Positions 20,793 to 30,975 of a DNA stretch of 64,000 nt are shown piece after piece. The position numbers and the translations under genes are program-made. Position 1 is the stretch's first letter. Every line of letters begins with the position of its first letter. Origin of the DNA: Linyphia triangularis (Eukaryota; Arthropoda; Arachnida; Araneae; Linyphiidae); the NCBI GenBank assembly GCA_963978545.1, contig OZ021733.1, positions 72,757,589 to 72,821,588 of the forward strand. The letters are read 5' to 3'. Under the pieces are notes generated by a model that saw only the letters and a program-made list of their open reading frames with translations, searched no databases and was not told the DNA's origin.

Positions 20793-20887
20793 GATACTTT
20801 ATTGCGGCAGCTTGAAATACTTTTGCATGAAGCTGATCCAGTAAAAGTTAATTTAGTAAGCTTAGATTTTGATCGTCATACAAAGAG
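20793..20887 (+). CDS. KIAA0319L: KIAA0319L-like exon c: post-PKD conserved region
   Basis: Acceptor AG at 20791-20792 (TTATTATAG), donor GTAAGG at 20888. 95 nt encode DTLLRQLEILLHEAD and VKVNLVSLDFDRHTK plus two bases of an Arg codon completed by the exon at 30583. The vertebrate protein has the same layout (a D.LVRQLAVLL-type helix then a short strand) between its PKD array and EGF-like Cys cluster. This part lies in the lumen or outside the cell. Confidence 0.92.
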
Positions 20888-22028
20888 GTAAGGTTTAAAT
20901 ACTTGTGTTACTTGTCTTAATTTACATCAGGATATTGACTTAGGTACAACTACTTTCACAAAATAACTATCATAAACTTAAAGGCTGAGAAATATATCAA
21001 GCTTGAGACCTTTTAAAATGGCTTTTTTAAGCAATAGCTGCTTTATACATTAAAAGTAACATTAATAATAAAAGATTATAAAAATTAAAATAGCATGAAG
21101 AAAATATCCATTCCTTCGATTTTGATTTTTTTGTGTGCATATTTCTTGGTTTCCATTTACCTTTCAACAATGTTTTAGTGTAGTGTAGCTCTTGTGCCAG
21201 GTAATTTTTCAAACAATCAGTTTGGCGACCTTAAGTTCCGATTTCTTATTTCTCCAGATATTAATGCCAAAAATTCCTAATTCTGGCTATATTTCGAAAA
21301 GTCCACTTAAAACATAGTTGTTAGTAGCTTTTTTTGTATTTTTATCTTTTATTATGACTCACTATACTATAATGATTACTTGAGTTTCTATTTATAATTC
21401 CTAGGTTTTTAGTAGTTTTTAAATATTCCTGTTGTTTCTTGATATCAGACGAAACGGTCGTTTCGCCGCCAACCTTAAAAAGGCAGAAACGACAGTAAGT
21501 ATCTATACTCTGCACAACTTCCAGCGAAAAAGCCGAAATTGACTATTTTCTAGCGCGCTTACGAAACTTCACATAATTATACAAAAAAAATACCATAGAT
21601 TCGTCTCGGTGATATCTTTCAAAGAAAAAAAAAATTGAGTACCTAGGAAAAAAGACAACGAAGAAAAAAAATATTGAAATTTCCAAAACAAAATAAAAAA
21701 ACGAGTTCTAGCCCGATTTTGATGTAAAAATTTAGACAAACGTCCAGCCCTAACTAAGCTATAGATCTTCAAACGGATTGAATTATAGGATGGGGAATAT
21801 TTCAACTTAAAATCCTACGCTGGTTTGAAATTCATTAAATAATTCTTTCTATTTTTAATTAATTTAAAACCACTTTTTTTCATTTCATAATTTGGCGACA
21901 GATAAAGGCGATCAGCTTGTAATTGAGGTTCAGATATATATGCCAAAAGTTGCCAAACAGGTTTGCTATCATTTTGAAGTTAGTTTTTCCGACATGTTAG
22001 GCTTAAGTGAGAATGAACGTAAAGTTAA
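20888..22028 (+). other. Intron sequence, nothing coding
   Basis: Start of the 9.7 kb intron between exons c and d. AT-rich. A short open stretch at 21892-22024 (MATDKGDQLVIEVQIYMPK) runs into the adjacent MITE and lacks known motifs. Confidence 0.4.
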
Positions 22029-22287
22029 CCTGTTCAGGACCGGCGAAAGGAGAAAGAAGCGCTTCCCCAGGCCCGCGCGCTCAAAGAGACTACGCACGCA
22101 CGGGACCGGGCATTTTTCCCCGTTAAGCATTTTGCCCCGTTAAATTCAAATAAAACGTTCCAATCTGAAATCACGTCTGTGTGATGATGGGCCGGCTGGC
22201 ACGGAAACACTGATCACAAATACGATATCGCGGGCCGTGAGGGAAGAATCGTCTGATCACATATACGCGATCACGGTCCTGAACAGG
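22029..22287. mobile_element. GC-rich piggyBac-like MITE (259 bp)
   Basis: The element starts CCTGTTCAGGACCG and ends CGGTCCTGAACAGG, perfect 14-bp inverted repeats, flanked by TTAA at 22025-22028 and 22288-22291. TTAA duplication and CC-starting ends fit piggyBac. The interior is strikingly GC-rich against the local AT background and has several ATATCGCG and GATCACA motifs. No coding region. Confidence 0.85.
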
Positions 22288-22291
22288 TTAA

Positions 22292-22913
22292 AGTATAGGC
22301 AGAACGAATTGGACTATAACTATATGACTTATAACATCTTTAAAATTGAAAGAATTTAATTTTTGAAGAGACAGAATTAAAGAGAAGTATTTGTTCTTCA
22401 AGTTGCATGTGTTATTTGAACTGTATGACAATTTACAGAGATTTAACTTTCAAAAACATTTTAATTTCGGGAAATCTCCATTGAAAAATGAAAACAATCA
22501 CATTTTGTTGCAAGATACTATGGGCTGAATACAAAGTATAAATGTGGAGGTTATGCGAGCTGACGTCACATTCAATTCATTACAGAGGACTAAATGAACC
22601 ACGCATTGCGATTGGCTAATGGAATTTGCAAAAATGTCATTCGTTTTTAAAAATATGTTGATTTTGTTTACTTTCCGTTGTAAAATGAAATCGTAGAATC
22701 AAATATCATCAAAACTGTAATTTCATAGTGAATTTTAAAATTGTTGTTAAGAAAATATTTTAAATTTTGTCAAATGTCAATGGGTTGTTATGTGAAACAA
22801 AATAATGCTTGGTATAATAAAAATAATTTATACCGCAATATTTAGGCTGTAAAAAACTTGTAATATTTATTTGTAACAATTTATTAGAATAAATTTTCAG
22901 TAGGATGTATGTT
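22292..22913. other. Intronic spacer
   Basis: AT-rich. No gene or repeat recognised. Confidence 0.4.
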
Positions 22914-22995
22914 AAAGGTGCCGGATTTGATTCCTGGGTTAGGTGTGGATGTTCGTTGTGATTCGGAATCCAAGTCAAGCTGTGGGTCCCGGACT
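22914..22995 (+). mobile_element. SINE family B, 5'-truncated copy
   Basis: AAAGGTGCCGGATTTGATTC and onward through GTGGATGTTCGTTGTGATTC and GGAATCCAAGTCAAGCTGTG matches the complement of the SINE at 61711-61853, including the B-box region, but lacks the A box. The copy is clearly degraded. Confidence 0.75.
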
Positions 22996-23185
22996 GATTA
23001 GTCGTTATTTATGCACTAAAATAGGTCATTGTGCGTACAAACTAACCAATCGAGCTGAGACTTGGCAGACAGGCTCTTTGTCGATGGCAACGTATTTAAG
23101 TTTTGGGAGTTGAGTTGCCGTACACAAGTTTCTATTACTCATTCGTGGTCGATTTTGATGGTTACTGCCGTCCGCATTCAAACAA
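22996..23185. repeat. Distant copy of the 47-49 kb foldback family
   Basis: GAGCTGAGACTTGGCAGACA followed by TCGATGGCAACG resembles the arms at 48270-48330 and 49380-49440 (an AAACTTGGCAGA-type motif then TCGATG.CAA.G). Similarity is short, and the assignment is tentative. Confidence 0.3.
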
Positions 23186-23569
23186 TTTGTCAATTTTCAA
23201 GTAGATTTTGGCATGTAAGATATTATTGAATTCAACTTGAAAAGTTATGAATATTCATGGTACCAGGTGTACCATAGGTGGTACTACTTCTGGTTTATCA
23301 ATTTTGAAGATAAATATGGCATGTTGGGTGTCGTTGGGCTTGTCTTGAAAAATTATGAATGTTTAAGGTACCAGGTATAGCATAGGTAGTACCACTTTCG
23401 GTTTATCAATTTCCAAGATAAATATGGCATGTTGGACTTTTGTTTTGATGAATTGTTTAAAGTACCAGGTATGCTATTGGTACCACTTCCGGTTTATCAA
23501 TTTTAAAGATAATTATTGCATGTAAGGTATCGTCGAACTCAGTTTGAAGAATTGTGATTATCTCTGGTA
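23186..23569. repeat. Minisatellite, 94-108-bp units, split by element X
   Basis: Units start at GGTACCAGG-like sites near 23259, 23367, 23461 and 23566, each followed by CGGTTTATCAATTTTGAAG, ATAAATATGGCATGTTGG and a GAATTATGA-type end. The fourth unit is cut after GGTA and resumes at 29550 with TACCAGGTGTACCATAGGTG, so element X inserted in the TA of GGTACC. Confidence 0.85.
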
Positions 23570-24352
23570 CAGTACCCAAAAAAAATCAATGAGGGGTCAT
23601 CTACATATTAAAACAGAACCAAACTTTAAAAAGTTCAATAGCAACCTCATAATATTATCCCATATTTGGATTCAGCATCCAAAAAAATGTCGAAATACAA
23701 AAATTCGTAATTTTTTAATGAATGGTTTGTAATTTAAATGATAAAAAGAAAATAATAAATTAATGTTAAATAAAAAAATGGTTTTTTGGCCTTAATATTA
23801 TTTATACTTAAATAATTAATATATTTCAGTAATTTTTTTTTTTCAAAAGATAGTTTGTAAATGACCAAACATAAATACCAAGCAACTTTTGCATCAATTT
23901 CTTTTTTAATAATTAATTATTAATTAATAAAACAATTTTAAATTTTTTTGAGTAGAAACATATATTTTTGTTGCTTTCATTAGATTGACCATGGTCTGAA
24001 ATCACCCCCCCCCCCCCACAATTTTTTTCTTTGCATTTTGACTTTTAGTTCTCGATTTTGTAGCGAAAATGTAAAAAACGCTCACTTTAAGGGACCGTAT
24101 AGTAGACGACTTTTGAAAACTATCAAAGATTAATTCAAGGTAAACTAGAGGTGTGGAAAATCGCACAACGTTCAATTATCGTAAAATGGGGTGAATAGGA
24201 ACAGCGGGGTGAATCGGAACAGAATTTCTTAAAATTACAAAAAAAAATATATTATTTTATACAAACAAAGCAGTTTTAATTTTTGTATATATTTTTAATC
24301 TGTCTAACGGTGTTTGGAATCGTGGAACATGTTTTGTGTGGTTTTTAACAGT

Positions 24353-25085
24353 GGGTCATTCCGTGTCAAATCAACACACTTTTTGCAAAAATTTTACCTC
24401 GCCATCTCAGATTTTGATGAAATTTGGTAGAAAGGTTACATATATGTAGACTTAGAAAAATGCTAAATTTTATTGAGATATATCGACTCGTTTTGAAAAT
24501 ACTGCTATTTAAAAATTGAAAATTTAGCCAAAAATCACAAATTGACATATTTTCAAATTGCCATAGCTGGTTTTCTATTTAAGATAGAGAGGTGGTTTAG
24601 ATGTCAATGTTTAGCATTTTGTATGACCTTTAATATAATATGTAACATAGGTGTGATTTAAATATTTTTTTTAAATTTAAATTTTAAAATTTCATTTTGA
24701 ATTTTAAAAAAAGTGCATCTTTAGAAAATTTCCAAAAATTCTAAAATTTAGTTTTTATTAATGTTTAACGATCAACAAAGTTTCAGAGTGGGAACACAGA
24801 TGTGTGGGTTCACAGATTAAAAAATATTAATGTGCACTTCGTTAAATTTCTGGCTTATGAATTAGAGAGACAAATGGTCATAACTAGTTTTCTAATAAAT
24901 CTAGAGAGATGGTTTAGGTGCCAATTTTTAGCATTTTTTGTGGCCTTTAAAATGATATGCAACATAATTGTGGTTTCAATTTTTTTTTTTAATTTTAATT
25001 TAATTTTTTTTTAAAGCATTTTAAAAAATAGTTTATACTTAAGATTATGATCTACAAAATGCCAGAGTGGGAAGGTGATCATGGA
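24353..25085. repeat. Left inverted arm of element Y
   Basis: Sub-unit 1 (about 24353-24800) and sub-unit 2 (about 24840-25080) repeat the same blocks, and both are mirrored at 27935-28692. It holds AACACAC near the tip and CTCAGATTTTGATGAAATTTG. Confidence 0.8.
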
Positions 25086-25664
25086 TCATTAAATGCATCC
25101 TTTGAAGGTATCCCACCTTACATGAAAACTCAAAGTTGAAAAACAGAATACTGCAGTTCATTCAGTATTTATATTCATCTACTTACTTCTTTACTTTCAA
25201 CATTCAATATTTATATTTAGTAAAAAAAAAATGGAATTTTAGTTCTGATTTTAACTTTTATTTATGAGACCACATGGTTGAGAATGAGGGAGCAGTGTTG
25301 TTGGTTTTAGCAAAATTCTTTTTCTACAGATCTTTAATTTTGTGTGTGTGTGGGGAGGGGATGCTCTTTCAGGGATTCTTTCATTCTCTATGGGAGTGCA
25401 ATGCTGTAAACACATTTTCAGATGGCTGAGCAGTTAAGTCTTATTCCCAACTTGGATTACTACTGAATATCCAATACTGTTTTTATTGTTTGTGAAGTTA
25501 GAAACCTGTTTGAAAAGGATGAACAAGTAATAGTAAAACATGGCGCAGAGTAAAGAATTCACGAGATTGCAGTGTTTCAATCCTTTTAAGAAAATTAATC
25601 ATACTCTTAGAGAAAAAAAAAGTTAAGAAATGTTACTGATTGGATGTGTATTTTTTTTTCTAAA
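25086..25664 (+). other. Leader of element Y
   Basis: AT-rich stretch between the left arm and the transposase start, presumably holding the element promoter. A (GT)n-(G)n tract occurs at about 25340-25360. No clear TATA placement. Confidence 0.35.
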
Positions 25665-27868
25665 ATGCCAAAGACAGCAACATTTTTTGATATTTGTAGA
25701 AAAGAAATTAGTGAATTAAGAAATCAAAATGCTGCTTCTAGCTCTACTTATCAATACCAGTAATCAAGTTCAGAATCGGATCAAGATCCCAATTTATTGC
25801 ATCACCAGAAGTGATTAAGACACTAAATACTTCACTGCAGGTCCAGTAGATAGGAAAAAAATCAAATCGAAACTTTATGCCAGCAAGAAAGCAAAAAAAA
25901 AATTGATTTGGCAGTAAAAAGAAAACTTTTAGTGTCGGATGAAGATTCTTCTGAAAATGGTGAAGATCTGGAGGATTCAGTTTTAAAGAATTTTAAAATC
26001 AATTTTTTAAAAGCTACAAGCAGAAACAAGAAGATAATGATTTTATCTTGCCTACTTGAAAATTGGAAAATAAGAAAAATAATGCAAGAGTTTAAAGCTC
26101 CAAACTACATGGTACGACAATAAAAAAACTACTTAAAGAAAAAGGAATTTTGGAAAGTCCTAACCCTAAACCAGGTAAAAGCCTTTCTAAAGAAATGGTT
26201 GAAAATATTCACAAGTTTTACAAAAGTGATGAAGTCAGTAGAGCTATGCCAGATGTTAAAGACTGTATAACAGTTATTAAACCAAATGGTAACAAATTAA
26301 AATTTTCTTAAAGACTAATCTTATGCAACTTTTAAGAGGCATATTTATTATTCAAGGACAAATTTCCAAATATGAAAATAGGATTTTCAAAATTTGCTGA
26401 GCTTTGACCAAAGTACTGTATTTTAGCAGGTTCAAGAGGAACACACAAAGTATGTGTTTGCACAATGCATCAAAATGTTAAACTGATGATTGAAAATGCC
26501 AGATTAGGGATTCTAACAAATGAACTAAAAACCTACAAAGATTGCATATCCAAAATGATGTGTAATCCATCATCAATTGAGTGCAATGTGGGTAATTGCA
26601 TATCTTGTCCTGGTGATGCTGAAATACGAAGAATTCTTGAAACATCTTTTGAAGAAAATCTGATAGAAAAAATTACATTTAGATAATGGATTTCCGTAGA
26701 TAGATGTAATTTAGAGACTTAGCAAAAATCAACTGATTTTATTGATTTATTTTGTAACAAATTGACACTCCTAATTAGATATGACTTGAAGACATGATTG
26801 CAAAACAACAGGCATTTTACATGAATCATGTTAAAGAAAATTTAAGAGAATTTCAATTTGCAGTGACTCTTGATTTCTCAGAAAATTATACTATGGTTGT
26901 GCAAGATAAGGCTCAAAGTTATCACTGGGCTAGTGGACAAGCCACAATACACCCCTTTGTAATTTATTATAAAGAAGGAAAAAAAGTGCAGCACTTAAGC
27001 TACGCTGTGATTTCCGATTGCCTTCAACACAACACTGTTGCTGTTTACACATTTCAAAGAAAACTTATTTCCTTCCTGACGGAAATTTTTTGAAAAATTC
27101 CTGGAAAGATATTATACTTCTGATGGGTGTGCTGCCCAGTATAAAAACAAAAAAAAATTCACTAACTTGTGCTGTCACAAGCAAGACTTTGGCATTGATG
27201 CAGAATGACATTTTTCGGCAACAGCACATGGAAAAGGGCCATGTGAGGGAGTTGGCGGGTCTATAAAGAAATTGGCAGCAAGAGCTAGTTTACAACGTCC
27301 CTATGAAAAGCAAATATTGACCCCTTGCTAACTTTATGAATGGGCTGAAGAAAATATTTCTGCCATTTACTTCACTTTTTCATCACAAGAAGATTATGTT
27401 AAGTCAGAATTATTCTTAAGCAATCGTTTTGCTCAGGCAATTACCATCCAAGCAATTACCATCCACACGCAACAATACCATGCTTTTATACCTATTGGTG
27501 GCAGCACATCCAAAATTACTGTTAAAACATTTTCTGATGCTATAAAGTCATCAGAAGTAACTGTTTCACGATTAGCAGATCAATTAAAATTAGAAAACTT
27601 GAATGGTTATGTCACTGCAGTGTATGACGGAAAATGGTGGATAGCATATGTGCTTGAAAAAAACGAAGAACTTGATGAAGTGAAACTAACTTTCCTTCAT
27701 CCAGCAGGACCATCCAATTCATTTTTTTATCCAAAGGAGCTAGATGTGTTATGGCTGCCTCTCACACAAGTATTGTGTAAAGTATATCCAGTGACACCAA
27801 CTGGAAGACTAAATATTTTATCTGAAAGTGACACTTCAAAAATTAATGAGGCTTTCATTAATTATTGA
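25665..27868 (+). pseudogene. Transposase-like gene of element Y, family unclassified
   Basis: A broken coding region. The start ATG is placed at 25665 (MPKTATFFDICRKEISELRN). Ordered blocks: an acidic stretch (VSDEDSSENGEDLED), a probable helix-turn-helix zone (LSCLLENWKIRKIMQEF), a Cys-rich zone (HKVCVCTMHQNVKLM, CNPSSIECNVGNCISCPGD), then a catalytic-looking core with LDFSENYTMVVQDKAQ, HWASGQATIHPFVIYY, a SDG..AQYKN-type motif, and ATAHGKGPCEGVGG. A C-terminal part has VYDGKWWIAYVLEKN and LTFLHPAGPSNSFFYP. The Asp residues in DFSEN and SDG are DDE candidates. Stops and frameshifts are frequent. I recall uncharacterised multicopy arthropod and Hydra proteins of this form but cannot name a superfamily. 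Long terminal inverted repeats and a 4-bp target support transposase. Confidence 0.7.
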
Positions 27869-27934
27869 ACAATATGATATGTAAAAGCTATTGTATTTTT
27901 ATTACCATATTAATGTTAATACCTACAAAACCAT

Positions 27935-28692
27935 TCCACTCTGAAACTTTGTTAATCATTAAAACTAATTATTAACTAATTAAAGTTAATCATTAAACAT
28001 AAACTAATTATTAGAATGTTTAAAAAAAAAGGCACTTTTTTTAAATTTAAATTTGGAGTTAATTTTTTAAAAATAAATAAATCACAATTGTGCTACACAT
28101 CATTTTAAAGGCTATAAAAAATTTTAGAAATTGACACCTGAACCATCTCTATAGCTTTGTTAGAAAACCAGTTACGACAATGTGTCCTTCCTATTTGTTA
28201 ACCTAAATTTTAATGAAGTGCCCATTAATTTTTTTTATCTATGAACCCAAGAGCATCCCACTCTGAAACTTTGTTGATCATTAAACATTAATATAAACTA
28301 AATTTTAGAATTTTTTGAAAATTTTTGAAGACGCACTTTTTTTTAAATTTAAAATTGAAATTTTGAATTGAAATTTTTTTTATAAAAATATGTTTAATCA
28401 CAACTGTGTTGCATATCATATTATAGGCCATACAAATTGCTAAATATTGGCACCTGAACCACCTTTCTAGCTTAAATAGAAAACCAGTTATGACAATTTG
28501 AAAACATGTCAATTTGTAATTTTTGCCTAAATTTAAAATTTTTAAATAGCCGGATTTTCAAAACGAGTCGATATATTTAAAAAAAAAATTGCATTTTTCT
28601 TAGTCTATATGTATGTAACCTCTACGCCAAATTTCATCAAAATCTGAGATGGTGAGGAAAAATAGGTGTGTTGATTTGACTTGGAATGACCC
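27935..28692. repeat. Right inverted arm of element Y
   Basis: Mirrors 24353-25085, again with two sub-units, each marked by CCACTCTGAAACTTTGTT. It ends GGAATGACCC. Confidence 0.8.
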
Positions 28693-29551
28693 CAGTGTCT
28701 TTTTTTTTTTTTTTTTTTTTTAATTTACTTCCTTAAATTACATTTATTTCAAACAACATTTTTAAAGCAATTTCAATAAGTTATACTTTAAAAATTATTA
28801 TGAATCATGTGATTTTTTCATTTTATAAACAATTTCAACGATCAAATTACATTTGTGTTTACAGTAAAATGTTTCTGTAAAATAATCACACTTTGCTCAA
28901 TACTGTTTACCAATGCCTACATTTATATTTATTAATTTTCTAATTATCAGTAGTATACGTCTGCAATTACAGTTTTTGATATTTTATTTATTTCGTGTGA
29001 AGAATGCACATCTTTAACGTTGTAAATAAATTATGTTACTTTTGCGTTTACTTGCTTTTTTTGTATTAATCTTAAACATGACACTATAAATCCAAGTAGT
29101 TTCTATACAATTTTAGACTAATATTTGTATTTTATAACGTCGTGAAACGCCGCACTGACCGTTCGTTAGATTTCTCCCGCTGTGAAGTAGAACCTTAAAA
29201 ATACCTTTCGTTTTGTGGAAATTCTCCCTGAAGATCGGTCAAAAAATGGTCGAAACATTTTCGCTCATAAGTGACGTGTTTTTCAACAAAATGCATTGAA
29301 ATTTGGTATATAGGGTAAATGATGTATTCTGAATCGAATGAAATGATAAAAAAAAATAAGGGTTCGTATTGAAATTTTCAAAGATAGCGTTACTTTTACT
29401 TAGTAAACGGTCAATCAAGAAAAAAAAACTCATCAGATATATAGAAAATCGTAAGCAAAAAATTTTGGTGCAAACCGTAAGATTCTACGATAATTAGAAC
29501 CGAAGATATAGCCATCGTTCTGATTTTTTTTTTGGGGGGGGGGGTACTGTA

Positions 29552-29632
29552 CCAGGTGTACCATAGGTGATAAATAGAAAAACGATGAAACGGATAAATT
29601 CAAAAAAGTCGCCAGTGTTTAAAAAAAATTTA
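29552..29632. repeat. Continuation of the minisatellite after element X
   Basis: Begins CCAGGTGTACCATAGGTG, the remainder of the unit cut at 23569, then becomes unique. Confidence 0.6.
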
Positions 29633-29634
29633 TG

Positions 29635-30415
29635 ATATCCCCCAAAAAAACACTTTTGAAAAGTAGAAGAACCACCAACCTTAAAAACACAAAAAACTTT
29701 CATACAATAAAAAAATCATAAACATGATGAAAATTTTCATCCACAAACACAGTGATATAAAAAATGGCCAACCGGTTGTGACTTACTTAAGAATGTATGC
29801 TTACTTAGTTTATTTTTAAAATTTAAGTTCCGCTCCTATAAAAATTTACGCTACTTGAGGTTGCCGCCCGTCTTAATTACTAACCTTTAAAACCCCCCAC
29901 ACAATAAAAACTTTCCAAAATGTATGTATCAACCAAACAAAAGCTTACCACAAGCACTTCAGTTTCCTACTTAAAAATTTTTTAATGACGATTCAAATGA
30001 AAGCGTTTGAGCACAGTTTCTCTATACTATTTTGAAAATTACATGAACATGAAGATTTACATCACTTTGTATTTCCTGCACATCCAAATGAAATCGTAAA
30101 CTCGAATATTCGTGCAAACACCCATAAATTAGTTCAAACGCAAGCATTGTTAATATTCCTATGACGGGCGCCGACCTCAAGCAGCGTAAATTTTTATGGG
30201 AGCGGAACTTAAATTTTAAAAATAAACTAAGTAAACATACATTCTTAAGCGAGTCACAACCGAGAGTTGTAATCAGAGGTTGGCCATTTTTTATATCACT
30301 GTGTTTGTGGCTGAAAATTTTCATCATGTTTATGATTTTTTTATTGTAAGAAAGTTTTTTGTGTTTTTGAGGTTGGTGGTTCTTCTACTTTTCAAAAGTG
30401 TTTTTTGGGGGATAC
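29635..30415. repeat. Large inverted repeat (foldback), arms about 240-260 bp
   Basis: Left arm 29635-29875 starts ATCCCCCAAAAAAACAC and includes AGTAGAAGAACCACCAACCT. The right arm 30155-30415 is its complement and ends GTGTTTTTTGGGGGAT. The spacer is about 280 bp. Near-complementary arms could form a hairpin in the intron just upstream of exon d. No coding; no clear target duplication. Confidence 0.85.
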
Positions 30416-30582
30416 TTTTTTACTTGTCTTATTAGTTTATATTTTTAATTTAAAATATTATACACATCTCAACATGAAATTTGGATAAAATCCCCTCACC
30501 CTACTCACTACAAAACTAATACATTTTTCTCCAAATTTGTCATTATTGGTTATGATAAAATATTAAAGTATTAATTTATCAG

Positions 30583-30728
30583 GGTGATTTTGATGTTTAC
30601 TGTGGAAAGAACATCCAATCTTAATGGTGGGCTCATACCAGGGGTGGAGGTTGTGAGCCGCCTAAAAAAGAAGCTTCGGACAGATAGTTCATTGCTAGAT
30701 GTGCAAGTCCTCTCTGTTGATACCGTTG
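30583..30728 (+). CDS. KIAA0319L: KIAA0319L-like exon d
   Basis: Acceptor AG at 30581-30582, donor GTATGA at 30729. 146 nt; the first base completes the Arg codon begun in exon c. It encodes VILMFTVERTSNLNGGLIPG, then VEVVSRLKKKLRTDSSLLDV and QVLSVDT, ending one base into a codon. Vertebrate KIAA0319L has the same pattern (VVFYVQSRP.., AAEVARNL..RL, VLRVDT) directly before its Cys cluster. The exon follows a 9.7 kb intron filled with nested transposons. Confidence 0.93.
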
Positions 30729-30852
30729 GTATGAGATTTTCTTATTTTGATTCATACTTTTTATCTCAAAATTTTAGTGTGCTGTTTTAATTAGATTTGT
30801 TTTGCTAGCTTTTTTATAAGTGCACTAAGTTAAAATATTTATTTTAAATCAG

Positions 30853-30975
30853 TATGCCAGAATAAGTGCTCAGGTCATGGTGATTGCGATCAGTATACGA
30901 AGCACTGTGTTTGTGAAGCATTTTGGATGCAGGATATTTTTCGATACAACTTTGGGGATAAAGAAAGTAATTGTG
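30853..30975 (+). CDS. KIAA0319L: KIAA0319L-like exon e: EGF-like Cys segment
   Basis: Acceptor AG at 30851-30852, donor GTAAGT at 30976. 123 nt encode CQNKCSGHGDCDQYTKHCVC, then EAFWMQDIFRYNFGDKESNC, ending one base into a codon. CSGHG.CD..TK.C.C..FWM is the hallmark Cys cluster that precedes the transmembrane helix of KIAA0319/KIAA0319L. The exon carrying the helix and tail should follow. I searched the rest of the window by eye for a W-S plus hydrophobic helix after an acceptor and did not find it. Confidence 0.93.

Larger units (their letters stand above)
24353..28692 (+). mobile_element. Element Y: 4.34 kb DNA transposon with long inverted ends
   Basis: Termini GGGTCATTCC...GGAATGACCC, with inverted arms of about 735-760 bp (24353-25085 and 27935-28692). 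A 4-bp duplication CAGT flanks it (24349-24352 and 28693-28696). The empty site is seen in the second X copy, where CAACAGTGTTC is uninterrupted (complement of about 63185-63193). Each arm itself contains two tandem sub-units sharing GGTGGTTTAG.TG.CAAT, TTTAGCATTTT and CAGAGTGGGA. It carries a broken transposase gene on the + strand. Confidence 0.9.
23570..29549. mobile_element. Element X, copy 1, TA-target transposon (with Y inside)
   Basis: It begins CAGTACCCAAAAAAAATCA and ends with the complement pattern TGATTTTTTTTTTGGG...GTACTG, flanked by TA on both sides. Without the nested element Y it is about 1.64 kb. A second, inverted copy lies at about 60200-63919. No transposase frame could be found in the X-specific part. 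TA duplication and CAGT ends suggest Tc1/mariner or pogo relatives; class is an inference. Confidence 0.75.
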
